A DNA stretch of 64,000 nt from assembly GCF_900107235.1 (NCBI RefSeq), contig NZ_FNPF01000018.1, positions 27,625 to 91,624 of the forward strand. Reading direction: 5' to 3'. The DNA is from Citreimonas salinaria (GTDB lineage Bacteria; Pseudomonadota; Alphaproteobacteria; Rhodobacterales; Rhodobacteraceae). The notes under the pieces are model-generated. The model searched no databases and was not told the origin of the DNA. It saw only the letters and a program-made list of their open reading frames with translations. Each line of letters opens with the position of its first letter. Positions within the stretch are counted from its first letter, which is position 1. Positions 44,348-51,613 of the stretch are shown piece after piece. Both the position numbers and the translations under genes were made by a program.

Positions 44348-45946
44348 TCAGATGAGACCCCAGTCGCCGCGCGCCCAGGCCACGCCCGCGACCACCGCGT
44401 TGGCCACCGCGTGCGCGGTTATCGCGTCGGCCAGGCGGCGCTGCCGCATATACACGAACGCGAAGACCAGTCCCGCCGCCGCGGCGACGGCCCAGCGATC
44501 ATGCAACGCCGCAAAAGGCGCGACCGATGCCGCGACCGCCAGGACGCGGCGAAACAGGCGGCCGTCATCGATGCGTTCCTGGACGTAGCCGCGAAAGAAC
44601 ATCTCCTCGACCACGGGGACCAGCGCGACCGTCGCGGCCATCCGGATCACGATCCACAGCGCGAGCGCGACCGGGCCCAGCGCTCCGGCCCAGGGATCGG
44701 CCGCGGGCGGCGGGGCGGTCACCACCCAGCATAGCCCGACCGCCAGTCCGGCTGCGAGGGCCACGGCGTCGAGCCGCCACTCGATCCGGACCAACGCCGC
44801 GCGCGCGACCCACAGCGCGCCGACCAGAGCGGCGGCGATGACCGGGTAACCCGCCGCGGGGTCGATGAACGTGGCATTGACGGCGACGCTGGCGATCATG
44901 AAGACCGCGAAGGGCAGGATGCGCTCGGCCGCGTCGGGAGGGCCGATGGCGGCAGAGCGCGGCGCGGCATCTCTTTGCAGCCAGCGCAGGTTGTGCGCGA
45001 TCGAAAGCACGATCAGCACCAGTGCCGTGAAGGACAGCCAGCCCGCAAAGCTGTGGAAGCCGTTCAGCGCAAGGTCAGGCGAGCCGGCGGCGCCGATCAG
45101 GATCAACGCCGCGATGCGCAAGACGTTGAATGCCCAGCTCGTCGCAAGCGCCAGGGGGAATACCACGCTCCAGAACCGGGCCTGGCGCAGGGTGTCGCGG
45201 AACAGCACCGCGTAGAGCGCGAGGAACGCGGCGGTCAGTGCAAGGCCCTCGATCCCCGAGCACTGGCTGGCTACGGCGACGAGGAAGCCGCGAGCGCCGA
45301 TGATCGCCTCTTCGGGCCTCACCGTCAGGTCGTCGGTTGCGAATGACAGCGTCCAGGCGACGGCCGCGAAGGTGCTTTCGGCGAGCGGGCTCCATTCCCA
45401 AAGGCGCGCGGCGCGGTCGGCCAGCGGCGGCAGCAGGACGGCGATGCCGATCAAAACCGGCAGCACCCAGCCTTGCGCGCGTAGCCAGCGCCACAGCGGC
45501 GCGGGCGGGGCCAGCCAGAAAAGCGCGCCGAACACGGCCAGTGTCGCGCCGGCCGCCACTACCGGAAGCAGCGCCGCGAACCTTTCCGCGAAGGCCGGGG
45601 CAGGCAGGATTGCCAAGGGCAGGAAAAGGCAGACCACTCCCAGGACGTGCAGCCCCGACCAGATCGCCGCCTCCGCCCGCGGCCTGGCGATACGGATCAG
45701 GTTGACGCGGGCGGAGGCTCTCGCCGTCAGGTAGAGGACCACTCCCGCCGCCAGGCACAGCGCCTGGACAAGGCTCAGCCGCAGGGCGCGGCATGCGCCG
45801 TAAAGCGCCACCTGCCGGCAATCGAAGTCGAGCAGGACTTGGGAGGCGATTACGATCGCGGCTGCCTCAAGCGCCAGAATCGCGCATACCACCGTCAGGC
45901 GCGCTACGCCGGTGGCGCCTTGATTCGTCGTGAGATCAGTGTTCAT
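44348..45946 (-). CDS. xrtE: Exosortase E / CAAX-type protease fusion (VPEID-CTERM system)
   Basis: A 532-residue polytopic membrane protein joining two enzymes. The N-terminal exosortase part has the catalytic triad seen in this family: cysteine in ASQCSGIEGLAL near residue 228, arginine in AFNVLRIAAL and histidine in GFHSFAGWL. The C-terminal part is a CPBP (Abi/CAAX) protease with VVEEMFFRGYVQER near residue 445 and a later histidine pair (HDRWA, ITAHAVAN). This is the exosortase E/protease architecture. Its substrate gene lies divergently at 46143. The system should cut and anchor or release the substrate at the membrane. Confidence 0.92.
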   Translation of the reverse strand: MNTDLTTNQGATGVARLTVVCAILALEAAAIVIASQVLLDFDCRQVALYGACRALRLSLVQALCLAAGVVLYLTARASARVNLIRIARPRAEAAIWSGLHVLGVVCLFLPLAILPAPAFAERFAALLPVVAAGATLAVFGALFWLAPPAPLWRWLRAQGWVLPVLIGIAVLLPPLADRAARLWEWSPLAESTFAAVAWTLSFATDDLTVRPEEAIIGARGFLVAVASQCSGIEGLALTAAFLALYAVLFRDTLRQARFWSVVFPLALATSWAFNVLRIAALILIGAAGSPDLALNGFHSFAGWLSFTALVLIVLSIAHNLRWLQRDAAPRSAAIGPPDAAERILPFAVFMIASVAVNATFIDPAAGYPVIAAALVGALWVARAALVRIEWRLDAVALAAGLAVGLCWVVTAPPPAADPWAGALGPVALALWIVIRMAATVALVPVVEEMFFRGYVQERIDDGRLFRRVLAVAASVAPFAALHDRWAVAAAAGLVFAFVYMRQRRLADAITAHAVANAVVAGVAWARGDWGLI

Positions 45947-46046
45947 GCGCGATTCGGACCGGATATTGCCTTGGGCTGTGTAAACTGCGTGACACCATAC
46001 ATGCCACGCCCTCCCCGGACGTTTCGCACTCCTTCCGAAAATAGCG

Positions 46047-46075
46047 AAAATTTTGTCCAACTGCTGCCAAATTTT
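46047..46075. repeat. Two direct AAATTTTG repeats in the xrtE/substrate control region
   Basis: AAATTTTG occurs at 46047-46054 and 46068-46075, exactly 21 bases apart (two helical turns), in an AT-rich island of a very GC-rich window. They lie between the divergent xrtE and its substrate gene and could bind a regulator on one face of the DNA. Confidence 0.4.
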
Positions 46076-46142
46076 GAGGGAATCGTATAAAAACTCCGCA
46101 GGGGGGGTGGTGGATTTTGTTTTGCGTAAAGAGGAGTGGACG

Positions 46143-46418
46143 ATGACCAGATATTTCCTGGGCTTTACAACAATGATCTCCGTTTATGCCATGTCGGCTG
46201 GCAGCGCTTTGGCGCAGGGCCGGCACGGCAATGGCGGCGGCTATGGATGGTGGTGGGGCCGGGGTGGCGGCCATGGCAGCGGCAACGGCGGTAGCGAAGT
46301 GGCCTCGGTTCCCGAAATCGACGCCGCCTCGGGCGTGCTTGCGCTGGCGGCCGTCGCAGCGCTTGTCGCACTGTTCTACGAATTGCGGCGGCGCCGCGCT
46401 GCCCGCCCCATTGACTGA
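46143..46418 (+). CDS. VPEID-CTERM sorting-domain protein
   Basis: A 91-residue exported protein and the clear substrate of the adjacent exosortase E. It has a signal peptide (residues 1-25, ending SALAQ), a glycine-, histidine- and tryptophan-rich mature part with GYGWWWGRGGG, and a C-terminal sorting signal: VPEID at residues 56-60, a hydrophobic helix, then RRRR. The ATG is preceded by GAGGAG. The mature part is very short (about 30 residues), so what it does at the surface is unknown. Confidence 0.92.
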   Translation: MTRYFLGFTTMISVYAMSAGSALAQGRHGNGGGYGWWWGRGGGHGSGNGGSEVASVPEIDAASGVLALAAVAALVALFYELRRRRAARPID

Positions 46419-46576
46419 AGGACCGCCGCACTGACCGTCGGACCTCGCCCGAGCTGCGCCTGATCGCCGGCGCGCGGTCTTGGGGCCGGCGGCCATCCCG
46501 CTCGCCGTTCGGCAGGTTTGGGAGAAGGGTTCCGGGCAACGCGGCTGAAACCAGGTGGGTGTGCCGCCGGCACCGA
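46419..46576. other. Gap after VPEID-CTERM gene
   Basis: These 158 bases lie between the VPEID-CTERM gene and the end of the tonB remnant on the other strand. I see no gene, hairpin with T-run, or operator. Confidence 0.4.
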
Positions 46577-46761
46577 TCAGCGGAATTCGATCCAGATCGT
46601 CCAGGCGCGCGTGCGCCCTGTGGCAGTTACCGGAATGGTGGTACCGCCCGAATTACCTGAGCAGCCGCGCCGTACAGAGCGCCGGCACCGGTACTCTCGG
46701 CGATGCCTGCGGACGCACGGCCGCGCGAGGTCGCGTTGCCGCGCGCCGTTGAAAATGCCAC
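46577..46761 (-). pseudogene. tonB: Remnant of a TonB C-terminal domain
   Basis: Directly behind exbD2, where tonB is expected, a minus-strand frame beginning at GTG 46761 reads FSTARGNATSRGRA, then GAGALYGAAAQVIRAVPPF before a stop at 46627-46629. A shift of frame near there restores VTATGRTRAWTIWIEFR and a stop at 46577-46579. The combined text follows the TonB C-terminal pattern (strand, x-S-G-A-G-A-L-x-x-A-A, R-A-V-P-P-F, then a final strand ending IEFR). No N-terminal membrane helix or proline-rich region is present. I read this as a truncated, frameshifted tonB. A sequencing error could explain the shift but not the missing front. Confidence 0.5.
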
Positions 46762-46772
46762 TCCGCGTTGAC

Positions 46773-47174
46773 TCAATCCAGCCCTCGTTCAGTCACCACG
46801 AGCACGCGGCCGGCCCCGGCTGCGCGCAGCGCGCCTGCGATGCGCACCAAGTCCGAGGCGTCGAGATCGCGGTCGGGAACGATCCGCAGAGTCGGGCCGT
46901 ACTCGCCCGAAGTCGCCTCAGCTTCGGCCAGCGCCAGGTAGTCGGCGGGCGCCGCCACGGGGGCGCCGCGATAGCTCAGCCTACCGTCGGCGTGAATCAC
47001 CAGCACGTCGGGCGGCGCCCGGCCTTCCAGATCGCGCGTTGCGACCAGTTTCAGCTCGCCGTCAAGCGGCGGCGCGAGCGTGCCCGCCACCATGAAGAAG
47101 ACCAGCATCAGGAACACGATGTTGATCAGCGCGATCGTCGGTTCACGCGTTGTGCGTGTCGGCCTTGCCTTCAT
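46773..47174 (-). CDS. exbD: Biopolymer transport protein ExbD (second copy)
   Basis: A 133-residue ExbD/TolR-type protein with one N-terminal membrane helix (TIALINIVFLMLVFFMVAG). The helix here lacks the early aspartate typical of ExbD: it reads EPTIALINIVFL where many have LIDVIFLLL, so proton coupling by this copy is uncertain. A periplasmic domain follows. It overlaps the first exbD by four bases (ATGA). Confidence 0.87.
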   Translation of the reverse strand: MKARPTRTTREPTIALINIVFLMLVFFMVAGTLAPPLDGELKLVATRDLEGRAPPDVLVIHADGRLSYRGAPVAAPADYLALAEAEATSGEYGPTLRIVPDRDLDASDLVRIAGALRAAGAGRVLVVTERGLD

Positions 47175-47575
47175 GAGCTTGCCATTACGGTCGGCGTGAG
47201 GTTGTCGATCGTGCGAAGGGCTACGAGCAGATCGGTCAGCCGCTGCGCCGTCACGCCGGTGCGCAGCGCGACGAGCAGCACTCGCGGAGCGTCCGCTGTC
47301 TCGGCGGCAAGGGCGACGGGCAGCGTGTCCAGCGCAACGGTTTCGCCGTTCAACCGGATCTCGTCGGAGCCCAGTTGGAGAAACAGCGGCGGGCGGTCCG
47401 CCGCGTCGCCTGTGCCGCGCGCCGCGGCGGCGATTTCAACTTCGGAGAACTTCGAGAAGGTCGAGGTCAGCATGAAGAACAGCAACAGCAGGAAGATGAC
47501 GTCGATCAGCGACGTCATAGACAGCCGCCGCCGCGCCCGCGCCCTACGCACGGGCCGGAGCGACGCCGGGTTCAC
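47171..47575 (-). CDS. exbD: Biopolymer transport protein ExbD (first copy)
   Basis: A 134-residue ExbD-type protein with the canonical LIDVIFLLLLFFMLTSTF helix, including the aspartate used in proton-driven energy transfer, followed by a periplasmic domain. Start is GTG at 47575, inside the end of exbB (32-base overlap). Together with exbB and the second exbD it forms a proton-motive-force transducer that would normally power TonB-dependent uptake. Confidence 0.89.
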   Translation of the reverse strand: MNPASLRPVRRARARRRLSMTSLIDVIFLLLLFFMLTSTFSKFSEVEIAAAARGTGDAADRPPLFLQLGSDEIRLNGETVALDTLPVALAAETADAPRVLLVALRTGVTAQRLTDLLVALRTIDNLTPTVMASS

Positions 47576-48194
47576 GGGCCGCGCCCGCGCCCTGCGGCAT
47601 CAGGATGGTATGAATGGCGCGGGCCGCGGTGACGCGCTCGACGTCCATGCGGGCCTCGAACCAGCTGAGCGCGATCGCGGTCGGCATCGCGACGACGAGA
47701 CCCACCGCCGTGGTCAGCAGCGCCACCCAGATCCCGCCGGCAAGGATAGAGGGGTCGACCTGAGCCCCGGCGTCCTGCAGCGCCTGAAAGGCCTCGATCA
47801 TGCCGAGAACGGTGCCGAACAGGCCCAGCAGCGGCGCCAGCTGCGCGACCGTGTCGAGAAAACGCAGCCCCCGCTCGAGCCGCGCGAAGCGCGTCTCGGC
47901 CTCGGCCTCGAGGCGTGTCGCGGCGCCGGGTCCCGCGCTCAGCGCCATGTCGACAACCGGGGCAAGGTAGCTCGTCGACCGCGCGAGCGCGGCGCGGGCC
48001 CCGGTCCTGTCGCCGCAGTCCCATGCGGCGACAGCGTCGGACAGCGCTTTGTGCCGGCCGACGCCGGCGCTTTTGAACTGCCACAGCTTGTAAAGTACGA
48101 CCGCCAGCGTCACCACCGACACGGCGATCAGCAGCAGGACGACAGGACCGCCGAGATCGGCGATCCGCTGGAATGCGTCGGACAGGTTCATCAT
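47544..48194 (-). CDS. exbB: MotA/TolQ/ExbB proton channel family protein
   Basis: A 216-residue membrane protein with three hydrophobic helices: near residues 15-35, and the pair LAPLLGLFGTVLGMIEAF and GIWVALLTTAVGLVVAMPTAIA typical for ExbB/TolQ. It starts inside the stop region of the periplasmic gene at 48191-48622 and overlaps exbD1. It should assemble with the two ExbD proteins as the energy unit for outer-membrane transport. Confidence 0.9.
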   Translation of the reverse strand: MMNLSDAFQRIADLGGPVVLLLIAVSVVTLAVVLYKLWQFKSAGVGRHKALSDAVAAWDCGDRTGARAALARSTSYLAPVVDMALSAGPGAATRLEAEAETRFARLERGLRFLDTVAQLAPLLGLFGTVLGMIEAFQALQDAGAQVDPSILAGGIWVALLTTAVGLVVAMPTAIALSWFEARMDVERVTAARAIHTILMPQGAGAAREPGVAPARA

Positions 48195-48622
48195 CCGACC
48201 ACGTCGATACTGGTTCGGCTTTCAAGCCGCAGGTCGGCCTCGCAGGCGCCGGGGGCAAGCGCCTCGACCTCGCAGGTATCGGCGCCGTTGAACAGCACGC
48301 GGCCAAGCCCGTCGCAGGGCGTGGCCGGGATCACGAATTGCCGCACGCGCGTCCGGCCTGCGGGCAGCGCGCCGAAATCGAACAGGGTCAGCCGGTCGAC
48401 CTGGCCCCCGGCGTTGAAAAGAACGGTCTCGAAAACCGCCTTCGCGATGTCGCTGTCGTGGCCGTTGATGACGACGAAGGACATCTTGCAGGCCTCGCCC
48501 TCGGTTTCCGCCGCGTTCAGCTCGATCGAAAGGCGGGCGCCCAGTTCCTCCTGAGCGAGCGCGGGTGCGGCGAGTGCGTTACAGGCCGCCGCTGCAATGG
48601 CGAGAGTTCTGAAGGTGGTCAT
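48191..48622 (-). CDS. Unknown secreted protein, first gene of the exb operon
   Basis: A 143-residue protein with a signal peptide ending PALAQ. The mature part has four cysteines and a beta-rich pattern (CKMSFVVINGHDSDIAKAVF, then LFDFGALPAGRTRVRQFVIP); I do not recognise a family. Its stop overlaps the exbB start, so it is translated with the ExbB/ExbD complex and is probably periplasmic. A link to the TonB-like system is inferred from this coupling only. Confidence 0.68.
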   Translation of the reverse strand: MTTFRTLAIAAAACNALAAPALAQEELGARLSIELNAAETEGEACKMSFVVINGHDSDIAKAVFETVLFNAGGQVDRLTLFDFGALPAGRTRVRQFVIPATPCDGLGRVLFNGADTCEVEALAPGACEADLRLESRTSIDVVG

Positions 48623-48873
48623 GTCCGGTTCCCGTTCGGTGCTTGTCACGAAGTCGACGATGCGTGGCTGACGGGAATTGGCTGGCGCATGTGTCTCAAC
48701 GCCGACTCGAAGCAGGTTTTCCGACGAAGGGCAATAGCTGATAAGATTCGTCGGAATTCCTCGGCCGATGCGATGAGGATCCGCCGGGGCGCGAAGCCAC
48801 CGGCAGGCGCGGGCCTGCAGCGTCGCCAGCCGATGCGCCCGAGCAGCATTCTCGTGCCGGCAACGCACTGGAG
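48623..48873. other. Gap between exb operon and nnrS
   Basis: About 250 bases lie between the nnrS stop and the first gene of the exb operon, both on the minus strand. I see no operator or gene here. Confidence 0.35.
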
Positions 48874-50070
48874 CTATCGCGACACCGTGGCCGACGCGCC
48901 GCTTTGCAGGCCGGGTCGCGCAAGCCACGGCCCGATGCGCCAGACGAGAATCGCGAAGGCGCAGGTCCAGAGGAGGGCGGAGAGGCTCACGCCGTCGACA
49001 TTCGTCGGGGCAAAACCCGGACCGACCACCCGCGCCGCCGCCGCTCCGACGATCAGCAGGAAGGACACCATAAGCGGCGCGCCCGCGACGAGCGCGCGAC
49101 CGGTATGGCCCATCGTCGCCCGCATCATCACCGCCACGGTCATCCCGCCGACGGACCCGATCCCGAAGATGTGCGCGGCACCCGCCGGACCCGCGACGCC
49201 AAAGGGCGCAGCGGCGATCGCGGCGAAGCCCAGCGGCACGGTCAGGTAAGCGATGTGCAGCATCAGAAGCAGCGGGGATTGCCACGTCGCCCAGCCGCAC
49301 CAGCGCAAGACGCGCACCAGATGTAGGATTGCCGCCAAGGCCGCGAACCCCGCCGTGGCGGGGTGATCCGGCAGGACGACCCACAGGATCAGCGCCAGGG
49401 CTCCGGACAGCAGGCACAGGCCGTCGAGCCGGTCGAACGTCGCCGGCAGGCGCGTCGCGCCGCGCTTGACCAGCCAGTTGCGCGTGAAGGCGGGCAGGAT
49501 GCGGCCGCCGATCAGCAGGATCAGGAAGACCAGCAGCGCGATGCCCAGCCTGCGGGACAGGTCGGCGCTGCCCTGCGTCAGCGCCTCGGCGTGGAACAGG
49601 GCGTTGGCCAGCCACAGCAACGAGACCGGGATCAAAACCATGAGGTTGCGCCAGTTCCGTCCGGCCGCGATCTCGTGCGCGATCATCACCGCCACGGCCA
49701 GCATGAAGGCTTGGTCGACGAACGCCACGGCGAGCGGCCCGAGGCCGGTCAAGCCGGCGACTGCAAGGCGCCCTGCCATCCAGATCGACAGCAGCACGAT
49801 CAGCGGCCAGCCGCGCGTCGGCCGCCGGCCCGTCCAGTTGGGCACCGCCGTGAACAGGAAGCCCGCCACGACGGCCGCGCCGTAGCCGAAGACCATCTCG
49901 TGGACGTGCCAGTCGACCGGCGTGAAGTGGCCGGCCAGCGCCACGTCCCCGCGCCAGATCAGCCACCAGAGCGGGACTAGGACCAGCGCGCTTAGAAAGG
50001 CAGCCAGGAAGAACGGCCGGAAGCCGTAGGAAAACAGCGCCGGACCCTGATAGGTGTCGCCCTGGCTCAT
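48874..50070 (-). CDS. nnrS: NnrS family heme-copper membrane protein
   Basis: A 398-residue membrane protein with about twelve helices and the NnrS hallmarks: FSYGFRPFFL near the N-terminus, DWHVHEMVFGYGAAVVAGFLFTAVPNWTG, and conserved histidines in the C-terminal half (HIFGIGSVGGMTVAVMMRATMGHTGR). NnrS binds heme and copper and protects cells during nitric oxide stress. It is divergent from an NnrR-like regulator gene. Confidence 0.93.
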   Translation of the reverse strand: MSQGDTYQGPALFSYGFRPFFLAAFLSALVLVPLWWLIWRGDVALAGHFTPVDWHVHEMVFGYGAAVVAGFLFTAVPNWTGRRPTRGWPLIVLLSIWMAGRLAVAGLTGLGPLAVAFVDQAFMLAVAVMIAHEIAAGRNWRNLMVLIPVSLLWLANALFHAEALTQGSADLSRRLGIALLVFLILLIGGRILPAFTRNWLVKRGATRLPATFDRLDGLCLLSGALALILWVVLPDHPATAGFAALAAILHLVRVLRWCGWATWQSPLLLMLHIAYLTVPLGFAAIAAAPFGVAGPAGAAHIFGIGSVGGMTVAVMMRATMGHTGRALVAGAPLMVSFLLIVGAAAARVVGPGFAPTNVDGVSLSALLWTCAFAILVWRIGPWLARPGLQSGASATVSR

Positions 50071-50193
50071 CGGAACTCTCCTGCTCGATCGTCGTCCTGC
50101 GTCCGTCGCCCCGGACGGCCGTTCCCGGCGGCCGGGGGCATCGTCGCGGCTGTTTCGTCCGCTGCAGAATTGCCGTAGAAGCCGGTCCGAACG

Positions 50194-50207
50194 TTGCTCC
50201 GAAACAA
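50194..50207. promoter_or_regulatory. Weak Crp/Fnr-type box between nnrS and the regulator gene
   Basis: TTGCTCCGAAACAA has the TTG-N8-CAA frame and differs from the NnrR-type sequence TTGCG-N4-CACAA at two bases. It lies between the divergent nnrS (start 50070) and the regulator gene (start 50230), rather close to the latter. Confidence 0.35.
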
Positions 50208-50229
50208 ACTCCGGTTCCGAACCTTGGCC

Positions 50230-50919
50230 ATGCTCGACGAAAGCCTTCTGCGCGGCCTGCCGCCCTTCTCGCGGCTGGACAGGGCGCAGATCCGCGAGAT
50301 CCTCGACCTCGCGGTGTCGCGCCGCCACGAGGAGGGCACGGCGATCTTCCGCGAGGGGGACGATGCGGACCGGTTCTTCCTGCTGCTCGACGGCTACCTG
50401 CGGGTGATCCGCACGACGCCGGGCGGGGACCAGATCATCGTGCTGCACATCTCGCCGGGTCAGCTGTTCGGGATCGCGCCCGCCTTGCAGCGCGACACCT
50501 ACCCCGCCACATCCGTGGCCGCGGCCGAATCCATCGCCCTGTCCTGGCCCGTGCGCCTGTGGTCGGACTTCACGACGCGCTACGACGGCTTCGCCACGGA
50601 AAGCTACAAGACCCTGGGCCAGCGGCTGGGCCAGATCCAGGAGACGCTGACCGAGCTGGCGACCCAGGCGGTCGAGAAGCGGGTCGCCGCCGCGCTGCTG
50701 CGCATGGTCAACCAGAGCGGGCGCAAGACGGATGCGGGGATCGAGATCGCGTTCCCGGTGACGCGGCAGAACATCTCGGACATGACGGGGACGACGCTGC
50801 ACACGGTCAGCCGCCTGCTGTCGGCGTGGCAGAAGGACGGCATCGTCGAGTCCACGCGCAAGCACATCGTGGTCACCGACCCGCACGCGCTGGTCGTCCT
50901 GAGCGGGCCGGGGGCGTAG
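50230..50919 (+). CDS. nnrR: Crp/Fnr-family regulator, NnrR-like
   Basis: A 229-residue regulator with a cyclic-nucleotide-type effector domain (FREGDDADRFFLLLDGYLRV), a long dimer helix and a winged helix-turn-helix (VTRQNISDMTGTTLHTVSRLLSAWQKDGI). It lacks the cysteine cluster of FNR. Its place between nnrS and norC points to the NO-responsive NnrR/Dnr group. ATG 50230 is preferred to an upstream TTG at 50194, which falls in a candidate operator. The subgroup assignment rests on context. Confidence 0.82.
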   Translation: MLDESLLRGLPPFSRLDRAQIREILDLAVSRRHEEGTAIFREGDDADRFFLLLDGYLRVIRTTPGGDQIIVLHISPGQLFGIAPALQRDTYPATSVAAAESIALSWPVRLWSDFTTRYDGFATESYKTLGQRLGQIQETLTELATQAVEKRVAAALLRMVNQSGRKTDAGIEIAFPVTRQNISDMTGTTLHTVSRLLSAWQKDGIVESTRKHIVVTDPHALVVLSGPGA

Positions 50920-51015
50920 GCGCCCCCTGTAGTGCCGACCGCTGACAGCGGCCGCCGCCGCCGAACGGCGCACGACCCCTTGTCCGCAGACAGCACGCGC
51001 CTTTCGCCGCGTTCT

Positions 51016-51029
51016 TTGCGTTTGCACAA
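51016..51029 (+). promoter_or_regulatory. NnrR-type box upstream of norC
   Basis: TTGCG-TTTG-CACAA is the sequence form reported for NnrR targets in Rhodobacter sphaeroides (TTGCG-N4-CACAA), which differs from the FnrL box. It lies 62 bases before the norC start, a normal position for an activator. Confidence 0.7.
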
Positions 51030-51090
51030 CCTCGCGCCGCGACACCCTCGGTAGACAGCCCGTAGCCGCAACAAGAGCCGGAACCGGGAC

Positions 51091-51543
51091 ATGTCGGAAT
51101 TTCTCACCAAATCGCGGGCCAGGAACGTGTTCTACGGAGGATCGCTGTTCTTCGTCGTCGTGTTTGTGGCCCTGACCGCGGACAGCCACCGCCAGATCGT
51201 CAAGACCGCCACCGCCGGAATGCCCCTGAGCGACGAGGTTCGCCTGGGCAAGCACGTGTGGGAAGAGCATTCCTGCATCAACTGCCACACGCTGCACGGC
51301 GAGGGTGCCTATTTCGCGCCCGAGGTCGGCAACGTGATGACCCGCTGGGGCGTGCTCGACGAGCCGCAGACGGCCTACGAGATGCTGGATGGCTGGATGA
51401 AGGCGCAGCCCTCGGGGATCGAGGGCCGCCGCCAGATGCCGCATTTCGAGATCAGCGACGAGGAGATGCGCGCGCTGTCCGAGTTCCTGCGGTTCGCCGA
51501 CAAGACCGACACGCAGAACTGGCCGCCCAACGAGGCCGGCTGA
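51091..51543 (+). CDS. norC: Nitric oxide reductase cytochrome c subunit NorC
   Basis: A 150-residue membrane-anchored mono-heme cytochrome c that feeds electrons to NorB. One membrane helix (GGSLFFVVVFVALTAD) and the heme site CINCH at residues 62-66 followed by TLHGEGAYFAPEVGNV, the conserved NorC text. It is the first gene of norCBQD behind an NnrR-type box. Confidence 0.95.
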   Translation: MSEFLTKSRARNVFYGGSLFFVVVFVALTADSHRQIVKTATAGMPLSDEVRLGKHVWEEHSCINCHTLHGEGAYFAPEVGNVMTRWGVLDEPQTAYEMLDGWMKAQPSGIEGRRQMPHFEISDEEMRALSEFLRFADKTDTQNWPPNEAG

Positions 51544-51613
51544 CCTCATCGACAGGACATTCGCGCGATCGCAACCGCCCCGGGCGGAGCGGATCGCGAC
51601 AGGAGACAAAGCA

